Shown piece after piece: positions 8,364 through 16,883 of a DNA stretch of 19,544 nt. Below the pieces are notes generated by a model. That model had not been told where the DNA came from. It searched no databases and saw nothing but the letters and a program-made list of their open reading frames with translations. A program made the translations under genes and the position numbers. The DNA is from UBA4636 sp963650915 (GTDB lineage: Bacteria; Bacillota; Clostridia; Christensenellales; Borkfalkiaceae). The stretch's first letter is position 1. The number at the start of each line of letters is the position of its first letter. The DNA is taken from NCBI GenBank assembly GCA_963650915.1, contig CAVJMJ010000024.1:1-19544 (forward strand), read 5' to 3'.

Positions 8364-9407
8364 TTAGCTTACCGTTCGCATTTGCGCTATTACTTCGGGC
8401 GATACCTGTCCCATAAGACAACCTTCGTCCCAACAATTGAAATCGTCGAAGAGTAGTAGCTTCTGATCGTCCATACCTATAGGGCATACAATGTCGTCAT
8501 CCATAATATCCGAAATGAAGAATTGCGGAAGTCCTTTAGAGTAGACGATTCTCTCTCCGGACTTTTCTATATACTTCATTATATAACGCATGGCTTTACG
8601 AAGTCCCGCCTGATCTTCTATCGGCTCGAAATCGTTTCTTCCGAATCTTTCCTTAAAGTACATGTTCTGAAGCGTTATTTGCCTTTTATGCTCGCTGAAA
8701 CTATATGTGTTGTCCTCGAACATAAACCCCGGCATTGTGCCGTCGGGGATATAAAGCAAGCCGTGAAAATGTAATCTTTCCTTTTCGGGCGAGCGTTCCC
8801 AAACGCCTATATATTTCCAACCCTTTCGGGAGCAGAAGTTAGAAAGCGTTTTCTTTAAGCATTTACGGAACGATTCTTCCGTATGTAGTTTACTATCGTA
8901 GGTGAAAGTGCAAAAATAGTTAAATTTCTGCAAGTTTGCTTTACGAGTCATTCTTATACGTCGAGAAATGATGTTTCGATTTTTGCGCTCCATATTATTG
9001 TCTACGTATAGGGTTGTTTCGTCGTCCGTTTCGAAATACGGTCGCATTCCGTTAAAGATAAACTTTTTACGTTCGTGTCTCTTCATTTTTTGCGCTTTTT
9101 GGTACAGTTCGTCAAACAATTCTTTACGGGTAATTCGTCGGGCTTTCTTCGGCTTGTTTTCGCTATTCGTAGCGGTGTTTTCATTTTCTGTAAGTACTGC
9201 TTCGAACGAAGCGTTTTCGTCCGAAGCAGGCGATTCTAAGCCATTTTCGAGAAATGTTTCATCGTCAGAAGAATAGGAAGCGTCGGTATCAACAACCTCG
9301 ATTTTTTCTTCGACGTGGTAGCGTTTCGGTCGTACAGGTCTGGTTGTGTGCGGTATTGCAATGTAGTGACTTCCGTCAAAATATACTTTGGTTTCGCCAT
9401 AAGGCAT
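8364..9407 (-). CDS. Rolling-circle replication initiator (HUH endonuclease, inovirus gpII/ORF2-like)
   Basis: Nicks the double-strand origin and starts rolling-circle replication. Length is 347 aa. The N-terminal 100 residues are acidic and low-complexity. The catalytic part shows motif 1 (FCTFTYD, about 165-171), the metal-binding HUH motif HFH (213-215, in RLHFHGLLY), and motif 3 with YIMKY (Tyr275, Lys278, Tyr279). The two tyrosines have the YxxxY spacing of superfamily I initiators such as phiX174 gpA. It is preceded by AAAGGAG 6 bp before ATG, follows the ATPase gene by 37 bp, and is the last gene before the hairpin region. The strongest family assignment is to inoviral Rep proteins; a plasmid or other ssDNA-element Rep is the alternative. 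Confidence 0.88.
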   Translation of the reverse strand: MPYGETKVYFDGSHYIAIPHTTRPVRPKRYHVEEKIEVVDTDASYSSDDETFLENGLESPASDENASFEAVLTENENTATNSENKPKKARRITRKELFDELYQKAQKMKRHERKKFIFNGMRPYFETDDETTLYVDNNMERKNRNIISRRIRMTRKANLQKFNYFCTFTYDSKLHTEESFRKCLKKTLSNFCSRKGWKYIGVWERSPEKERLHFHGLLYIPDGTMPGFMFEDNTYSFSEHKRQITLQNMYFKERFGRNDFEPIEDQAGLRKAMRYIMKYIEKSGERIVYSKGLPQFFISDIMDDDIVCPIGMDDQKLLLFDDFNCWDEGCLMGQVSPEVIAQMRTVS

Positions 9408-9444
9408 AATTTCTCCTTTGCCGTATAAAGTGGCACGAGGGTTC

Positions 9445-11574
9445 TCAGTTCATAGCAGTATCCTCCTCGTTGCTTTTATACAGCGCGTTTATGAAATAAC
9501 TGTGCTGCTCTTTGAGTTCGGCAACGGAGGCTTTTTCCGTCGCGTACTCTATGTAGTCGTTTAGTCCTGTCTTTGCGTTTCTCGCCATCTCGTTGAAATA
9601 GTCCGAGAAACAGTCGGTAGTGAAACGGTTACGGTAAATTTTGTAGTTCATCAAGAAATACTTTTTGTTTTCGGGCTTGCCGTCCATCGTTCCGCGTTCC
9701 TTTTCTACTTTGACAATAGAATAGCCGTATTTGTTGTAAATTCTCTCGTTACGTTTCCATAGCCATGCGGTTACGGATTTCAGAATATGCACAAGCAAAG
9801 TATTGTCGCCGCGGCGGTAACGAAAATCGTAATATAGGGCTATAACGCGATTAAACGCCATTTCGGACAACATTTCTTCTATCGTATAGAACGGCAGAGC
9901 GAGCCTTTGTTCACCGCAAGAAACAATGTGGATAATATCGCAAAGGTCGCGAGCGTCAGCACCCCAACTTTCGGGACGTTGTTCGTCCGTAAACACTTTT
10001 ATGAACGGAAAATTGTCTACCGTTGCGGAATGCCTACACATTTTGAGCCATGAGTTAAACAGGTCGTTTTTCTGGTTGGTTTCGTCGTTCTTTTTCTTGA
10101 CTTCTTTAAGTTCAAGATTGTTTCCGCGTTCTTTGCCGATTTCCGTAATAGCCACAACGCCGAACTCAAAACTGCCTGCCTTCGGGTTGTTTTCCAAAAC
10201 TTTTTTACCTAAACGCAACACGTCGAAGTCCAAGATATGAGAATGTCTGCCGTCGGTCAGGTTTTCGGGAAAAAAGTCCGTCACCCACAATGGGAAATTG
10301 CCTTCGGAAGTAACGAAATTGTCGGTACGTATCGAATAATTCGATACAATCAGGCTGCTTTCTATGACGTAGATAAAGTACGCCGAAGCATAGGTTTCGA
10401 GTACGTCGAACAAGGTTTTTACACTCAATGCGTCGCAAAATTCACCGCCGTAACGGGCAATGTCGTAGCCGTAAATTTGCTCGGTATTATCTGTGTTTTT
10501 GAGATAACGGTCGCGCTTTTTGTGTACGAAAATCTTGACCGAAGCAAGATTGTAAATTTGCCCGTGTTCCATAGCCGTCTGTATCTCTTTCTCAAAGCAT
10601 ATCCACGGGAAATACGGGAACTTCATATCCGCTTTCTGCAATATCTCGAACGCCTTTTGTCTGAACATTACTTCCTGACTTAATGCCATATCCGTAATAA
10701 GCGTTGTCTTTTTCTTGCCCATACTTCCGCAAGCCATACTTACGATAGGCAACGCGTTTATAAAACCGCAGTTTCTCGCTTCGTAGTGTCTTAATCTATT
10801 TTTGGCAGTCTTTCGGCGCCAACGGTCGAACAAAACCAATCCGAGAACGATTAAAACCCATAACGGAACGTGCGTAAAAATTACCTGCAAATCCACTACG
10901 AGTTTTACGAACTGCGGATAAATCGTGCCGAGTTGAAAAGATATGGCAAAGAAGAAGTAATAGGCGAAAAACTCTATTACAATCGTCGCCAAATTGAGGT
11001 GGAATATCCAGATAATAAGCCAAGCTACCCAAATCCAGCGGTTTTGCCTTACGAAGTCTATGTAATCGAGTACCAAATTTTTTAGCGGCAACACCGTTTT
11101 CTTCGTCAGCCATTTATACGCCCTGAGCGGTTTCGTATCTACGTTATAGTCATTATTAACCGCCCCGTAAACGCGCTTTATAACCACAATTACCAAGATG
11201 AGACACGGTAATAGTATGGTTACAATCTTCAAAAAATTCGTAAGTTTTTCCGCCGTTACCGCACCCCATAACTTAAAGTTCTCCCCATTGAAAAACCAAT
11301 AGAAATAATCCTTCGTTCGGTCGACAAATCCGTCCATATCCGACGGCAAATTCGTGGTATTATTAAGCACTGTTGACGGCTGCGTTACGCTCGGAAAACC
11401 GCTCGTTTCTATCCCGAATAAGTTATAAAAATAATACTTAAAACTGCCGTATAGGTCGATTAAAGCCTCGATTGTGCGACAATAGGATAGTCTGAACACG
11501 AATATTCCGAGCAGCGTAAAGCCTATAAAAATCACCGCAGTGACTGTTATATTAAATACTCTGTAACGCTTCAT
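9445..11574 (-). CDS. Membrane-anchored P-loop ATPase, candidate filamentous-phage assembly motor (pI/Zot-like)
   Basis: 709 aa. Hydrophobic helices lie at about 8-28, 113-133, 180-215 and 235-250, followed by a cytoplasmic NTPase domain. A Walker A-like loop is at 283-290 (GSMGKKKT), and a Walker B-like strand VVAITEIGKE ends in Glu478. A later EQRPESWGADAR segment (531-542) resembles the sensor region of such ATPases. In inoviruses the pI/Zot ATPase extrudes the virion through the envelope, and the gene next to it is commonly rep, as here. Two oddities stand out: the membrane helices precede the ATPase domain, and the usual glycine before the P-loop lysine is replaced by Lys288. The start has GGAGG 7 bp upstream. 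It overlaps the 43-aa gene by 23 bp and is part of the structural operon. A conjugation or DNA-translocation ATPase is the alternative. Confidence 0.7.
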   Translation of the reverse strand: MKRYRVFNITVTAVIFIGFTLLGIFVFRLSYCRTIEALIDLYGSFKYYFYNLFGIETSGFPSVTQPSTVLNNTTNLPSDMDGFVDRTKDYFYWFFNGENFKLWGAVTAEKLTNFLKIVTILLPCLILVIVVIKRVYGAVNNDYNVDTKPLRAYKWLTKKTVLPLKNLVLDYIDFVRQNRWIWVAWLIIWIFHLNLATIVIEFFAYYFFFAISFQLGTIYPQFVKLVVDLQVIFTHVPLWVLIVLGLVLFDRWRRKTAKNRLRHYEARNCGFINALPIVSMACGSMGKKKTTLITDMALSQEVMFRQKAFEILQKADMKFPYFPWICFEKEIQTAMEHGQIYNLASVKIFVHKKRDRYLKNTDNTEQIYGYDIARYGGEFCDALSVKTLFDVLETYASAYFIYVIESSLIVSNYSIRTDNFVTSEGNFPLWVTDFFPENLTDGRHSHILDFDVLRLGKKVLENNPKAGSFEFGVVAITEIGKERGNNLELKEVKKKNDETNQKNDLFNSWLKMCRHSATVDNFPFIKVFTDEQRPESWGADARDLCDIIHIVSCGEQRLALPFYTIEEMLSEMAFNRVIALYYDFRYRRGDNTLLVHILKSVTAWLWKRNERIYNKYGYSIVKVEKERGTMDGKPENKKYFLMNYKIYRNRFTTDCFSDYFNEMARNAKTGLNDYIEYATEKASVAELKEQHSYFINALYKSNEEDTAMN

Positions 11575-11683
11575 AAGCAGCCTCCGAAATTGCCGTTTGT
11601 TTTGCCGTAAACACTGCGTAACTTATGAGTAAAATCACGAGTATTAGCGTAACTATGGCAAATATTCTTTTTAATATTTTCAT
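11552..11683 (-). CDS. 43-aa single-helix membrane protein (candidate minor or major coat protein)
   Basis: 43 aa with a basic N-terminus (MKILKR), one membrane helix at about 7-24, and a 19-residue amphipathic tail ending EALQSI. I chose the ATG at 11683 because AGGAGA lies 6 bp upstream; the frame is also open upstream but has no ribosome site there. It overlaps the start of the ATPase gene by 23 bp. Its size matches small filamentous-phage coat proteins (pVII/pIX/pVIII class), but the charge layout (basic N-terminus, weakly acidic C-terminus) is unlike classical pVIII. Function unproven. Confidence 0.6.
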   Translation of the reverse strand: MKILKRIFAIVTLILVILLISYAVFTAKQTAISEAAYEALQSI

Positions 11684-11715
11684 TATGTTCTCCTGAAAAG
11701 TTTTTATAAAAGTTA

Positions 11716-11739
11716 CGCCGACAGATCTCTCTGCCGGCG
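11716..11739 (-). terminator. Strong hairpin after the 456-aa surface protein gene
   Basis: CGCCGGCAGA and TCTGTCGGCG pair over 10 bp with a GAGA loop on the minus strand. The hairpin begins 7 bp after the stop codon of the upstream gene and is followed by an AT-rich TAACTTTTAT tract. It could be an intrinsic terminator or a transcript-processing site that sets different levels for surface and assembly genes. Confidence 0.5.
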
Positions 11740-11745
11740 CGTTTG

Positions 11746-13116
11746 TCACTGTCGTTTGCGTTTTATTGCCTTTATAAGCGCCGCTATGCCTTTTACGGGT
11801 AACGTTACAATCCAAACGATTGCCTTGAAAATATACGGAAGAACGGGAGCAAGCAAGATAATCGCTAAAATAAGCATTATAAGCGCCGCCAACTTTTTGC
11901 CGTTGTCGTTAAGGCTTACGTCTATGTCGGTACTGTTAGACGGATCTTTGCCGCCCGATTGCTTGTTGTCTATAACGCCCAAGTTGTAGGTGATGCCGTC
12001 CGTTTCGAACTTCAATCGCAAGATAGTCACATCGCCGACAAGAGTAGCGAATGAACCGTATGCGCCTTGTCCCGTCCACATAGAGTAGTCCGTTTCGGCA
12101 AATCGCAATACCCATTTTTTGCCTTGTAGTTCCGCAAGTGCTTCGTCGGTCAGTTTCGTCGAATATGTAACGTCTATAACCGCGCCGTGGTAGATATTGT
12201 CCTTGTTCTCGTTAGAGATGAAGTCCTCGACCGTCTGAATTCTGTCCCACTTGTACGTTCCCGCAAACCAACCGTCTCCGGTATGTTCGACTTTATCCGT
12301 ATATTTTAGATAGGCGTATTTGTCCGCTTTGTCCCCGAACTCTTCACTTGTTCCCGAAAACGTCACCCACGAAGACGAGTACGCTTGCGTAGTGTAATAC
12401 ACGTCGGCTTCCAAAAGTTTATCTATGGGCTTGTCCGTGTTGAACGCCACAAAATGGCTGTCGCACGCACTTAAATACAACTTGAATCCGTCTTTGTATC
12501 TAACAAACCCAACAAATTTATCCGTAACGACGATTGTTTCGATATCCACGCAATTCACATACGGTTTGCCGTTGATTGAACCGAAGGCATACTGTTTTGA
12601 AACGTTGTAATTTACTTCGGTAACGGTATTGCCACCGCTTGCTTGTTTATCTATGCTTTCGTCGAACGGTCTGTATATGGAACTGATAGCGTAATACCTC
12701 ACGGCGTCGTCTTTAACCGTAAGCCCCGAAACTTTGTACTTGTAAAGCACGCCGCTTGAATTAAGCAATTCGAGTTTGTAGTTGTAGTACGAAATTTCGT
12801 CGTTTATGGTCGTCGAAATATTGATGGACGAGGCTTTTAGGTCTTTAGCTTTACCGCTCGGCTGGTAGACGTAAACGAACAGTTCTTTATTTACGCTTTC
12901 GGCAAGTTGTATCACTTGCAAAGAATAATCGCTTGAATTTGTCGGATAGTTATCCGCGTTAAACGACGTATCCTTTTCCAAATCGTCCAACACACCGGAA
13001 TATGTTATGCTTTCCGCTCTTGCCACAAGGGGAATATGTGCCGCCGTTGTTATGACGGCACATATTCCCAAGACAAAAACGAAAAGCATTACCGCAATTC
13101 TCTTTTTCGTCGTCAA
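11746..13116 (-). CDS. Secreted surface protein with C-terminal membrane anchor (pIII-like adsorption protein candidate)
   Basis: 456 aa. It has a signal peptide (basic MTTKKR, hydrophobic 8-25, cleavage expected after VARA, residue 34), a large beta-rich ectodomain and a C-terminal hydrophobic stretch (about 407-440) followed by basic KAIKRKRQ. Signal peptide plus C-terminal anchor is the topology of filamentous-phage pIII, which binds the host and caps the virion; no sequence match is claimed. The start is TTG at 13116, overlapping the previous stop. It is preferred because AAGGAGGT lies about 9 bp upstream, inside the preceding gene, and no ATG gives a complete signal peptide with a ribosome site. 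This suggests translational coupling. Confidence 0.65.
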   Translation of the reverse strand: MTTKKRIAVMLFVFVLGICAVITTAAHIPLVARAESITYSGVLDDLEKDTSFNADNYPTNSSDYSLQVIQLAESVNKELFVYVYQPSGKAKDLKASSINISTTINDEISYYNYKLELLNSSGVLYKYKVSGLTVKDDAVRYYAISSIYRPFDESIDKQASGGNTVTEVNYNVSKQYAFGSINGKPYVNCVDIETIVVTDKFVGFVRYKDGFKLYLSACDSHFVAFNTDKPIDKLLEADVYYTTQAYSSSWVTFSGTSEEFGDKADKYAYLKYTDKVEHTGDGWFAGTYKWDRIQTVEDFISNENKDNIYHGAVIDVTYSTKLTDEALAELQGKKWVLRFAETDYSMWTGQGAYGSFATLVGDVTILRLKFETDGITYNLGVIDNKQSGGKDPSNSTDIDVSLNDNGKKLAALIMLILAIILLAPVLPYIFKAIVWIVTLPVKGIAALIKAIKRKRQ

Positions 13117-13703
13117 AACCAGACCACCTCCTTGTCGAGATACACGCCCGTAACTTTGCCAGAAACGGAAAAGTTGAGTTTTACGACCGACTTGCCGTCT
13201 TTGGACGTTACAAGCAGTGTAAACATATCTTTGTAGGACTTATCGTCGCAAGAAGTGACGGTATCGCCGTAAATTTGTTTCAGTATATCCGTAACGCCGC
13301 TGCCTTTGGGCGTAATGGAAAACTTATCTCCGTCGGTCGTTATGTTAAACCCCGCGTTCAAATTTTCTTCCGCCTGAAAGGTATGTGTTTGACCGTCTAC
13401 GGCAAAAGCAAAGTCTTTTCCATCAACCTTGTTCGGTACCACTTTAAGCGAATACCCTTTGTTGTTACTGTCAGTCGAAAGGTTGCGTACAACTCCGCTT
13501 AGCGGTTTGGTTTCGGTGATAACGTATCCGCAGGAACCGTCCGTTACTATGGTTTTATCCACGGTGACGTAAAAGGTTTTCACGTCGGTAGTGAACCCGT
13601 TTGTAAGTTGGAATATTAGCCCGACCACGGCGACGACTGCAAGGGCGATAAGAACGTAAACTATAACTCCGAGTGTTGTTTTCGTTGTTTTTCTTGCACT
13701 CAT
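13113..13703 (-). CDS. Type II membrane-anchored surface protein, 196 aa
   Basis: A basic N-terminus (MSARKTTKTT) is followed by one membrane helix (about 11-31) and an extracytoplasmic domain of about 160 residues rich in beta strands. I do not recognise the family. The gene has a strong GAGGAGGTAA site 6 bp upstream, and its stop overlaps the TTG start of the next gene (ATGA-like arrangement, here TTGA), so the two are likely made together. It lies among three other membrane-anchored surface proteins, which suggests a virion or cell-surface complex. Confidence 0.75.
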   Translation of the reverse strand: MSARKTTKTTLGVIVYVLIALAVVAVVGLIFQLTNGFTTDVKTFYVTVDKTIVTDGSCGYVITETKPLSGVVRNLSTDSNNKGYSLKVVPNKVDGKDFAFAVDGQTHTFQAEENLNAGFNITTDGDKFSITPKGSGVTDILKQIYGDTVTSCDDKSYKDMFTLLVTSKDGKSVVKLNFSVSGKVTGVYLDKEVVWF

Positions 13704-13730
13704 AATTTACCTCCTCGCTGAATTCGTCCG

Positions 13731-14831
13731 TCAGATATTGACCGTAGTCTTGTTAAGGCTTACGCTTTTAACCGAAGTGACTATCCAAACCCTGATCGTT
13801 TCAGAAAGTCCGCTTACGGTATCTTTAACGGTAATAGTAAAGTAGCACGAAGGTAGCGCGGCGGTATTGGCTTTGCCGTTCTTTTCAAAGTCCGTGCCGC
13901 TCGTAAAGCCGTATTCGTCCTCGAAAACATAACGGTTATAATAATACGTGCCTAAGCCGTATTCGTCGTTCTCGGCAGAAGAATAGTAACTTTCTATTAC
14001 TTTCGTGCCCGTTTTTATGGTAAGCGTGTTGCCGGAAATTGTGGCGGAAGTAATGAAATTGTTTACCATATCCGCCATAGACTTCTGGCTCATATCCGTA
14101 AAATTCCCCATACCGCTGTTGCCGTCTACAAACTCTTTTCCGAAATACAGCGAACCGTTACCGCCGAGAGTAACCGTCAGGTTTTTACTGCCGATCGTGT
14201 TGAAGATATTGCCGAGATTTACGGTGAAGTTGTAAGTCTTATTTGTTCCGAGTTCATAGTAACTGCCTCTGTTTGTATCGCTAATAGGGTTCAAACTGCC
14301 GTTAGTGATACTTATGGTACTTGCCACGCCTACGAACGATACCGTGCATTTTGCCGTATATCCGCCGTTGCGAGTGGTAACGGTGACGATTATTTTATCC
14401 GAGCCGAACGCCTTTTTACATGAGATAGTAGCCGTAAGACTTCCGTCGGAATCCTGCGTTACGGTGACGTAATCGGTTACGGCTTCCGTGCCGTGAGTAG
14501 GCGCTGCTCCCCAAGCGACAGAATAGTCTACCTGTTGGTTTGCAGCGTCCCAAGGCGAAACGCTCGCTTTTATCTGCACGTCGACGGTCTGTCCGTTTGC
14601 CTGAGCGGCGGCAAGAGTTTTTGCAGTAAACGCCATGGTTTTAGGCATATCGTAGACCTTTGGCTCCGAGTATTCGAAGTCCGGTTCGTCGGGTAATTCT
14701 GCCGTTGAAATAGTAGACGCATTACTCTTTACCGAATAGCAAATGCCAATAATTCCCGCAGTGAGAATGGTTATTACGGCAAGTAATATAGCCGTAAGTT
14801 TTAATATTTTTTGTTTCTTTTCGTAAGTCAT
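13731..14831 (-). CDS. Membrane-anchored Ig-like (BIG2-like) surface protein
   Basis: 366 aa. The membrane helix is at about 10-32, then a short linker and a beta-sandwich resembling bacterial Ig-like domain 2. That domain (about 60-165) has KTMAFTAKTLAAA opening, the DYSVAWGAAP strand, and GGYTAKCTVSF closing. A second domain (about 180-350) is beta-rich with SYYSSAENDEYGLGTYYYNRY in the middle; family unknown. Ig-like folds on phage proteins commonly bind host surface polymers. The start has AGGAGG before ATG. It lies 17 bp after the SGNH hydrolase gene and in the same operon. Confidence 0.7.
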   Translation of the reverse strand: MTYEKKQKILKLTAILLAVITILTAGIIGICYSVKSNASTISTAELPDEPDFEYSEPKVYDMPKTMAFTAKTLAAAQANGQTVDVQIKASVSPWDAANQQVDYSVAWGAAPTHGTEAVTDYVTVTQDSDGSLTATISCKKAFGSDKIIVTVTTRNGGYTAKCTVSFVGVASTISITNGSLNPISDTNRGSYYELGTNKTYNFTVNLGNIFNTIGSKNLTVTLGGNGSLYFGKEFVDGNSGMGNFTDMSQKSMADMVNNFITSATISGNTLTIKTGTKVIESYYSSAENDEYGLGTYYYNRYVFEDEYGFTSGTDFEKNGKANTAALPSCYFTITVKDTVSGLSETIRVWIVTSVKSVSLNKTTVNI

Positions 14832-14848
14832 ATATTGTCCTCCTGAAA

Positions 14849-16195
14849 TTATTTTTCGTATACGCTTTTAAGCGTTCTTACGAACAAGTCGGTAATTAAA
14901 TCCATGCCTTGCTCGTTAGGGTGTAAGCCGTCGCTCGTGTACTTTTCGTATGCGTAACCGTCGATTGCGGCAAGGTCTACCACGCGGCACTTGAAGTATT
15001 TTGCAATACTGCGAATAGTATCGTTGTACTTATCCATAGTGGCGGTATCTTTGTTTGTGCCGTTATACGGAAGGGTGAACACGTACACGTCGGCATTATT
15101 ATACTTTTGCGTTATCTTGTGCAGCATAATTGCATATGCCTGCGCGAAATTCTCCGGCGTAATATATCCGTTGTTTTTGGTATAGACTTCTTTTAGTTCT
15201 TTGAACGAGCCGAGTTCTACTTTGTTGTTAAAGTCGTTTACGCCCATATACACGGCTATAATGTCGGGATTTTTGCCTTTATTACTGCCTGTATCTGCGT
15301 GAAGTTCGGTCGCGCGTTTGTCGTAAGCCGCTCCGTTGCCGTTGGTAACTTTAGAGCCCGACCACGAGTTGTTTACAAGCAGATTCATACCCGTGCTGTC
15401 AACCGCTTGCTTCCACCAAGTTTCTTCGGCTTTGTCTATTTCGTATTTCGGATAGAACACCGCATTGCCGCTTATGGTTGTATTTGCATCGCTTCCGTCG
15501 TTGCTTATACCGCTGAAAGTAGAGATACTGTCGCCGAGAACGGATATGGTTTTACCTTCGAGGTTTACAACGTCGTCCGTCCAGACAGAGTAGAAAATAC
15601 TTTGAGTATTCTGTTCCTTGCCGGACTTACCGAGGTCGTAAACGAAGGGGTATGTACCGCCGTCGGCATACTTACACGCAACGGGATCGTCGGATTTCAT
15701 AAACGCTAACGTTTCGTCAGCGCCCACGTAAACGAATTGGTCGGAAAGGTCTATCGTTATCCATTTGTTTACGGTAGTCGAAGTAATTTCTTCGCGCGGA
15801 ATATATACCTTGTACGTTTTTTCCGTGCCGTCCGCTATTTTACCGCCGCTTTTTACGACCTCGGACTTAATTACCCACAGCGTAAAATATTGATTTTCGT
15901 CAACCGCCGTTACCGTTCCTACGGGCGCGGCGATTTTGGTAATGCGTTTGCCCGAAAACAGTTTCGTATCCGTATAGGCATAGGGCGCGACGGACATATT
16001 ATCCGTGCGATTAAGCGCGGTTATGGGATATTGTTCTTCGAACTTTTCGCCGAACGCGGCGTTATATTGAATTTCGGCGGGTTTTACGTCGGTTTCTTTG
16101 TCCTTATGCACAAAAAGAACGGTAAGCAGTCCTCCGCATAAAACGATTACGAGCAAAACGACCACCGCAGTCACGATTTTATTTGTTTTAGTCAT
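14849..16195 (-). CDS. Membrane-anchored SGNH/GDSL hydrolase
   Basis: 448 aa. The N-terminal membrane helix is at about 7-29, the central beta-rich domain (about 45-205) is probably a jelly-roll accessory domain, and the hydrolase domain covers about 212-448. All four SGNH blocks are visible: GDSIS with nucleophile Ser223, NNSWSGS with Gly280, MGVND with Asn320, and DGLHPN with Asp422 and His425. The family removes acyl or acetyl groups from lipids or glycans; the substrate is not determined by sequence. Its place in the structural operon suggests it acts at the host surface, perhaps deacetylating wall or capsule polymer during entry or exit. It is the first gene after the 16225-16259 terminator, with AGGAGG before ATG. 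Confidence 0.88.
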   Translation of the reverse strand: MTKTNKIVTAVVVLLVIVLCGGLLTVLFVHKDKETDVKPAEIQYNAAFGEKFEEQYPITALNRTDNMSVAPYAYTDTKLFSGKRITKIAAPVGTVTAVDENQYFTLWVIKSEVVKSGGKIADGTEKTYKVYIPREEITSTTVNKWITIDLSDQFVYVGADETLAFMKSDDPVACKYADGGTYPFVYDLGKSGKEQNTQSIFYSVWTDDVVNLEGKTISVLGDSISTFSGISNDGSDANTTISGNAVFYPKYEIDKAEETWWKQAVDSTGMNLLVNNSWSGSKVTNGNGAAYDKRATELHADTGSNKGKNPDIIAVYMGVNDFNNKVELGSFKELKEVYTKNNGYITPENFAQAYAIMLHKITQKYNNADVYVFTLPYNGTNKDTATMDKYNDTIRSIAKYFKCRVVDLAAIDGYAYEKYTSDGLHPNEQGMDLITDLFVRTLKSVYEK

Positions 16196-16217
16196 ATAAA
16201 TTCCTCCTGAAAAGTAT

Positions 16218-16259
16218 AGAAAAAGCGGCTATACCTGCGGAATCCCGAAGGCAAGCCGC
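16218..16259 (-). terminator. Intrinsic terminator between early-type small genes and surface genes
   Basis: On the minus strand, GCGGCT (16259-16254) pairs with AGCCGC (16230-16225), with further pairing inside the 23-nt loop. A TTTTTC run follows at 16224-16219. It separates the ssDNA-binding candidate from the SGNH gene. Filamentous phages use a leaky terminator after their abundantly needed genes, so a similar purpose is plausible here. Confidence 0.7.
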
Positions 16260-16272
16260 CTTTTATCTCATA

Positions 16273-16608
16273 TTATCTCAAAAGCATTTTGAGAAGAGTC
16301 TTGTCCGAGTTACGGAAAGGCTTAATCTTACATTCGTAGACTTCGCCGTCTTCGTCGGTAGAACGTACCGAATAAGAGCAACCGGAAATTACCTTATTGT
16401 GATCGTCCTTCATCTCGAAGGGAGTAGACACAAGTTCGGCGGATTTCTGTCCGTTAAACACGATGTCGAGTACGGCATAACCGCCGAGATCGGGCGGAAC
16501 GACGCACGCTTTTACGTCCTTACCGCGAACGTTGCCGCGGACAAAGTAGGTAAAGTAAGATTTACCGTTAGTTTCAAAGGTTTCTCTTTCTACAAAAACA
16601 TTATTCAT
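16273..16608 (-). CDS. Small beta-rich protein, candidate phage ssDNA-binding protein (gpV-like role)
   Basis: 111 aa, with no signal peptide or membrane segment. It is beta-rich with aromatic residues in the first half (SYFTYFVRGNVRGKDV) and a C-terminal segment YECKIKPFRNSDKTLLKMLL. This size and composition fit a small OB-fold protein. In filamentous phages a small ssDNA-binding protein sits near the start of the structural block, as here. The homology is not strong enough to claim by eye. The start has AGGAGG 8 bp upstream. It follows the 84-aa basic gene by 20 bp and is followed by an intrinsic terminator. Confidence 0.55.
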   Translation of the reverse strand: MNNVFVERETFETNGKSYFTYFVRGNVRGKDVKACVVPPDLGGYAVLDIVFNGQKSAELVSTPFEMKDDHNKVISGCSYSVRSTDEDGEVYECKIKPFRNSDKTLLKMLLR

Positions 16609-16628
16609 TATTTAATTCCTCCTGAAAA

Positions 16629-16883
16629 TTATTTCTTTTTCCCGATAGTACGGGAGATTTTCTTTGCTTCGGCTTTGGATTTACCCTCGGCTAAAGCCTT
16701 TTTGTACTTGTAAATGCCTGCATGGTCGGACTGCGCCTGAAGATAACCGGAACGAAGTCCTGCTTCGTAGTCGGTAAGTTCTTTGCCTTCCTTAAGACCG
16801 TGCTTATGCACTTTTGCTTTACGCTCTTCCGCGTAACTTGCCGCTCTCTTTTTAGGAACGGACCAACGTCTTTCTTTTGCCAT
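16629..16883 (-). CDS. Basic 84-aa soluble protein, first gene of the structural block
   Basis: 84 aa with more than 20 Lys/Arg residues, no membrane segment, mainly helical, with segments YAEERKAKVHKHG, YEAGLRSGYLQAQ and SKAEAKKISR. Family unknown. The charge suggests nucleic-acid binding, for example condensing or protecting ssDNA, or a regulator. AAGGAG lies 12 bp upstream of ATG. It is the promoter-proximal gene after the module at 17140-17205, with a leader of about 250 nt. Confidence 0.7.
   Translation of the reverse strand: MAKERRWSVPKKRAASYAEERKAKVHKHGLKEGKELTDYEAGLRSGYLQAQSDHAGIYKYKKALAEGKSKAEAKKISRTIGKKK

Noticed and set aside
11684..11815. Upstream extension of the 43-aa protein
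   Set aside because: The extension overlaps the preceding gene and a hairpin, and the ATG at 11683 has a good AGGAGA site.
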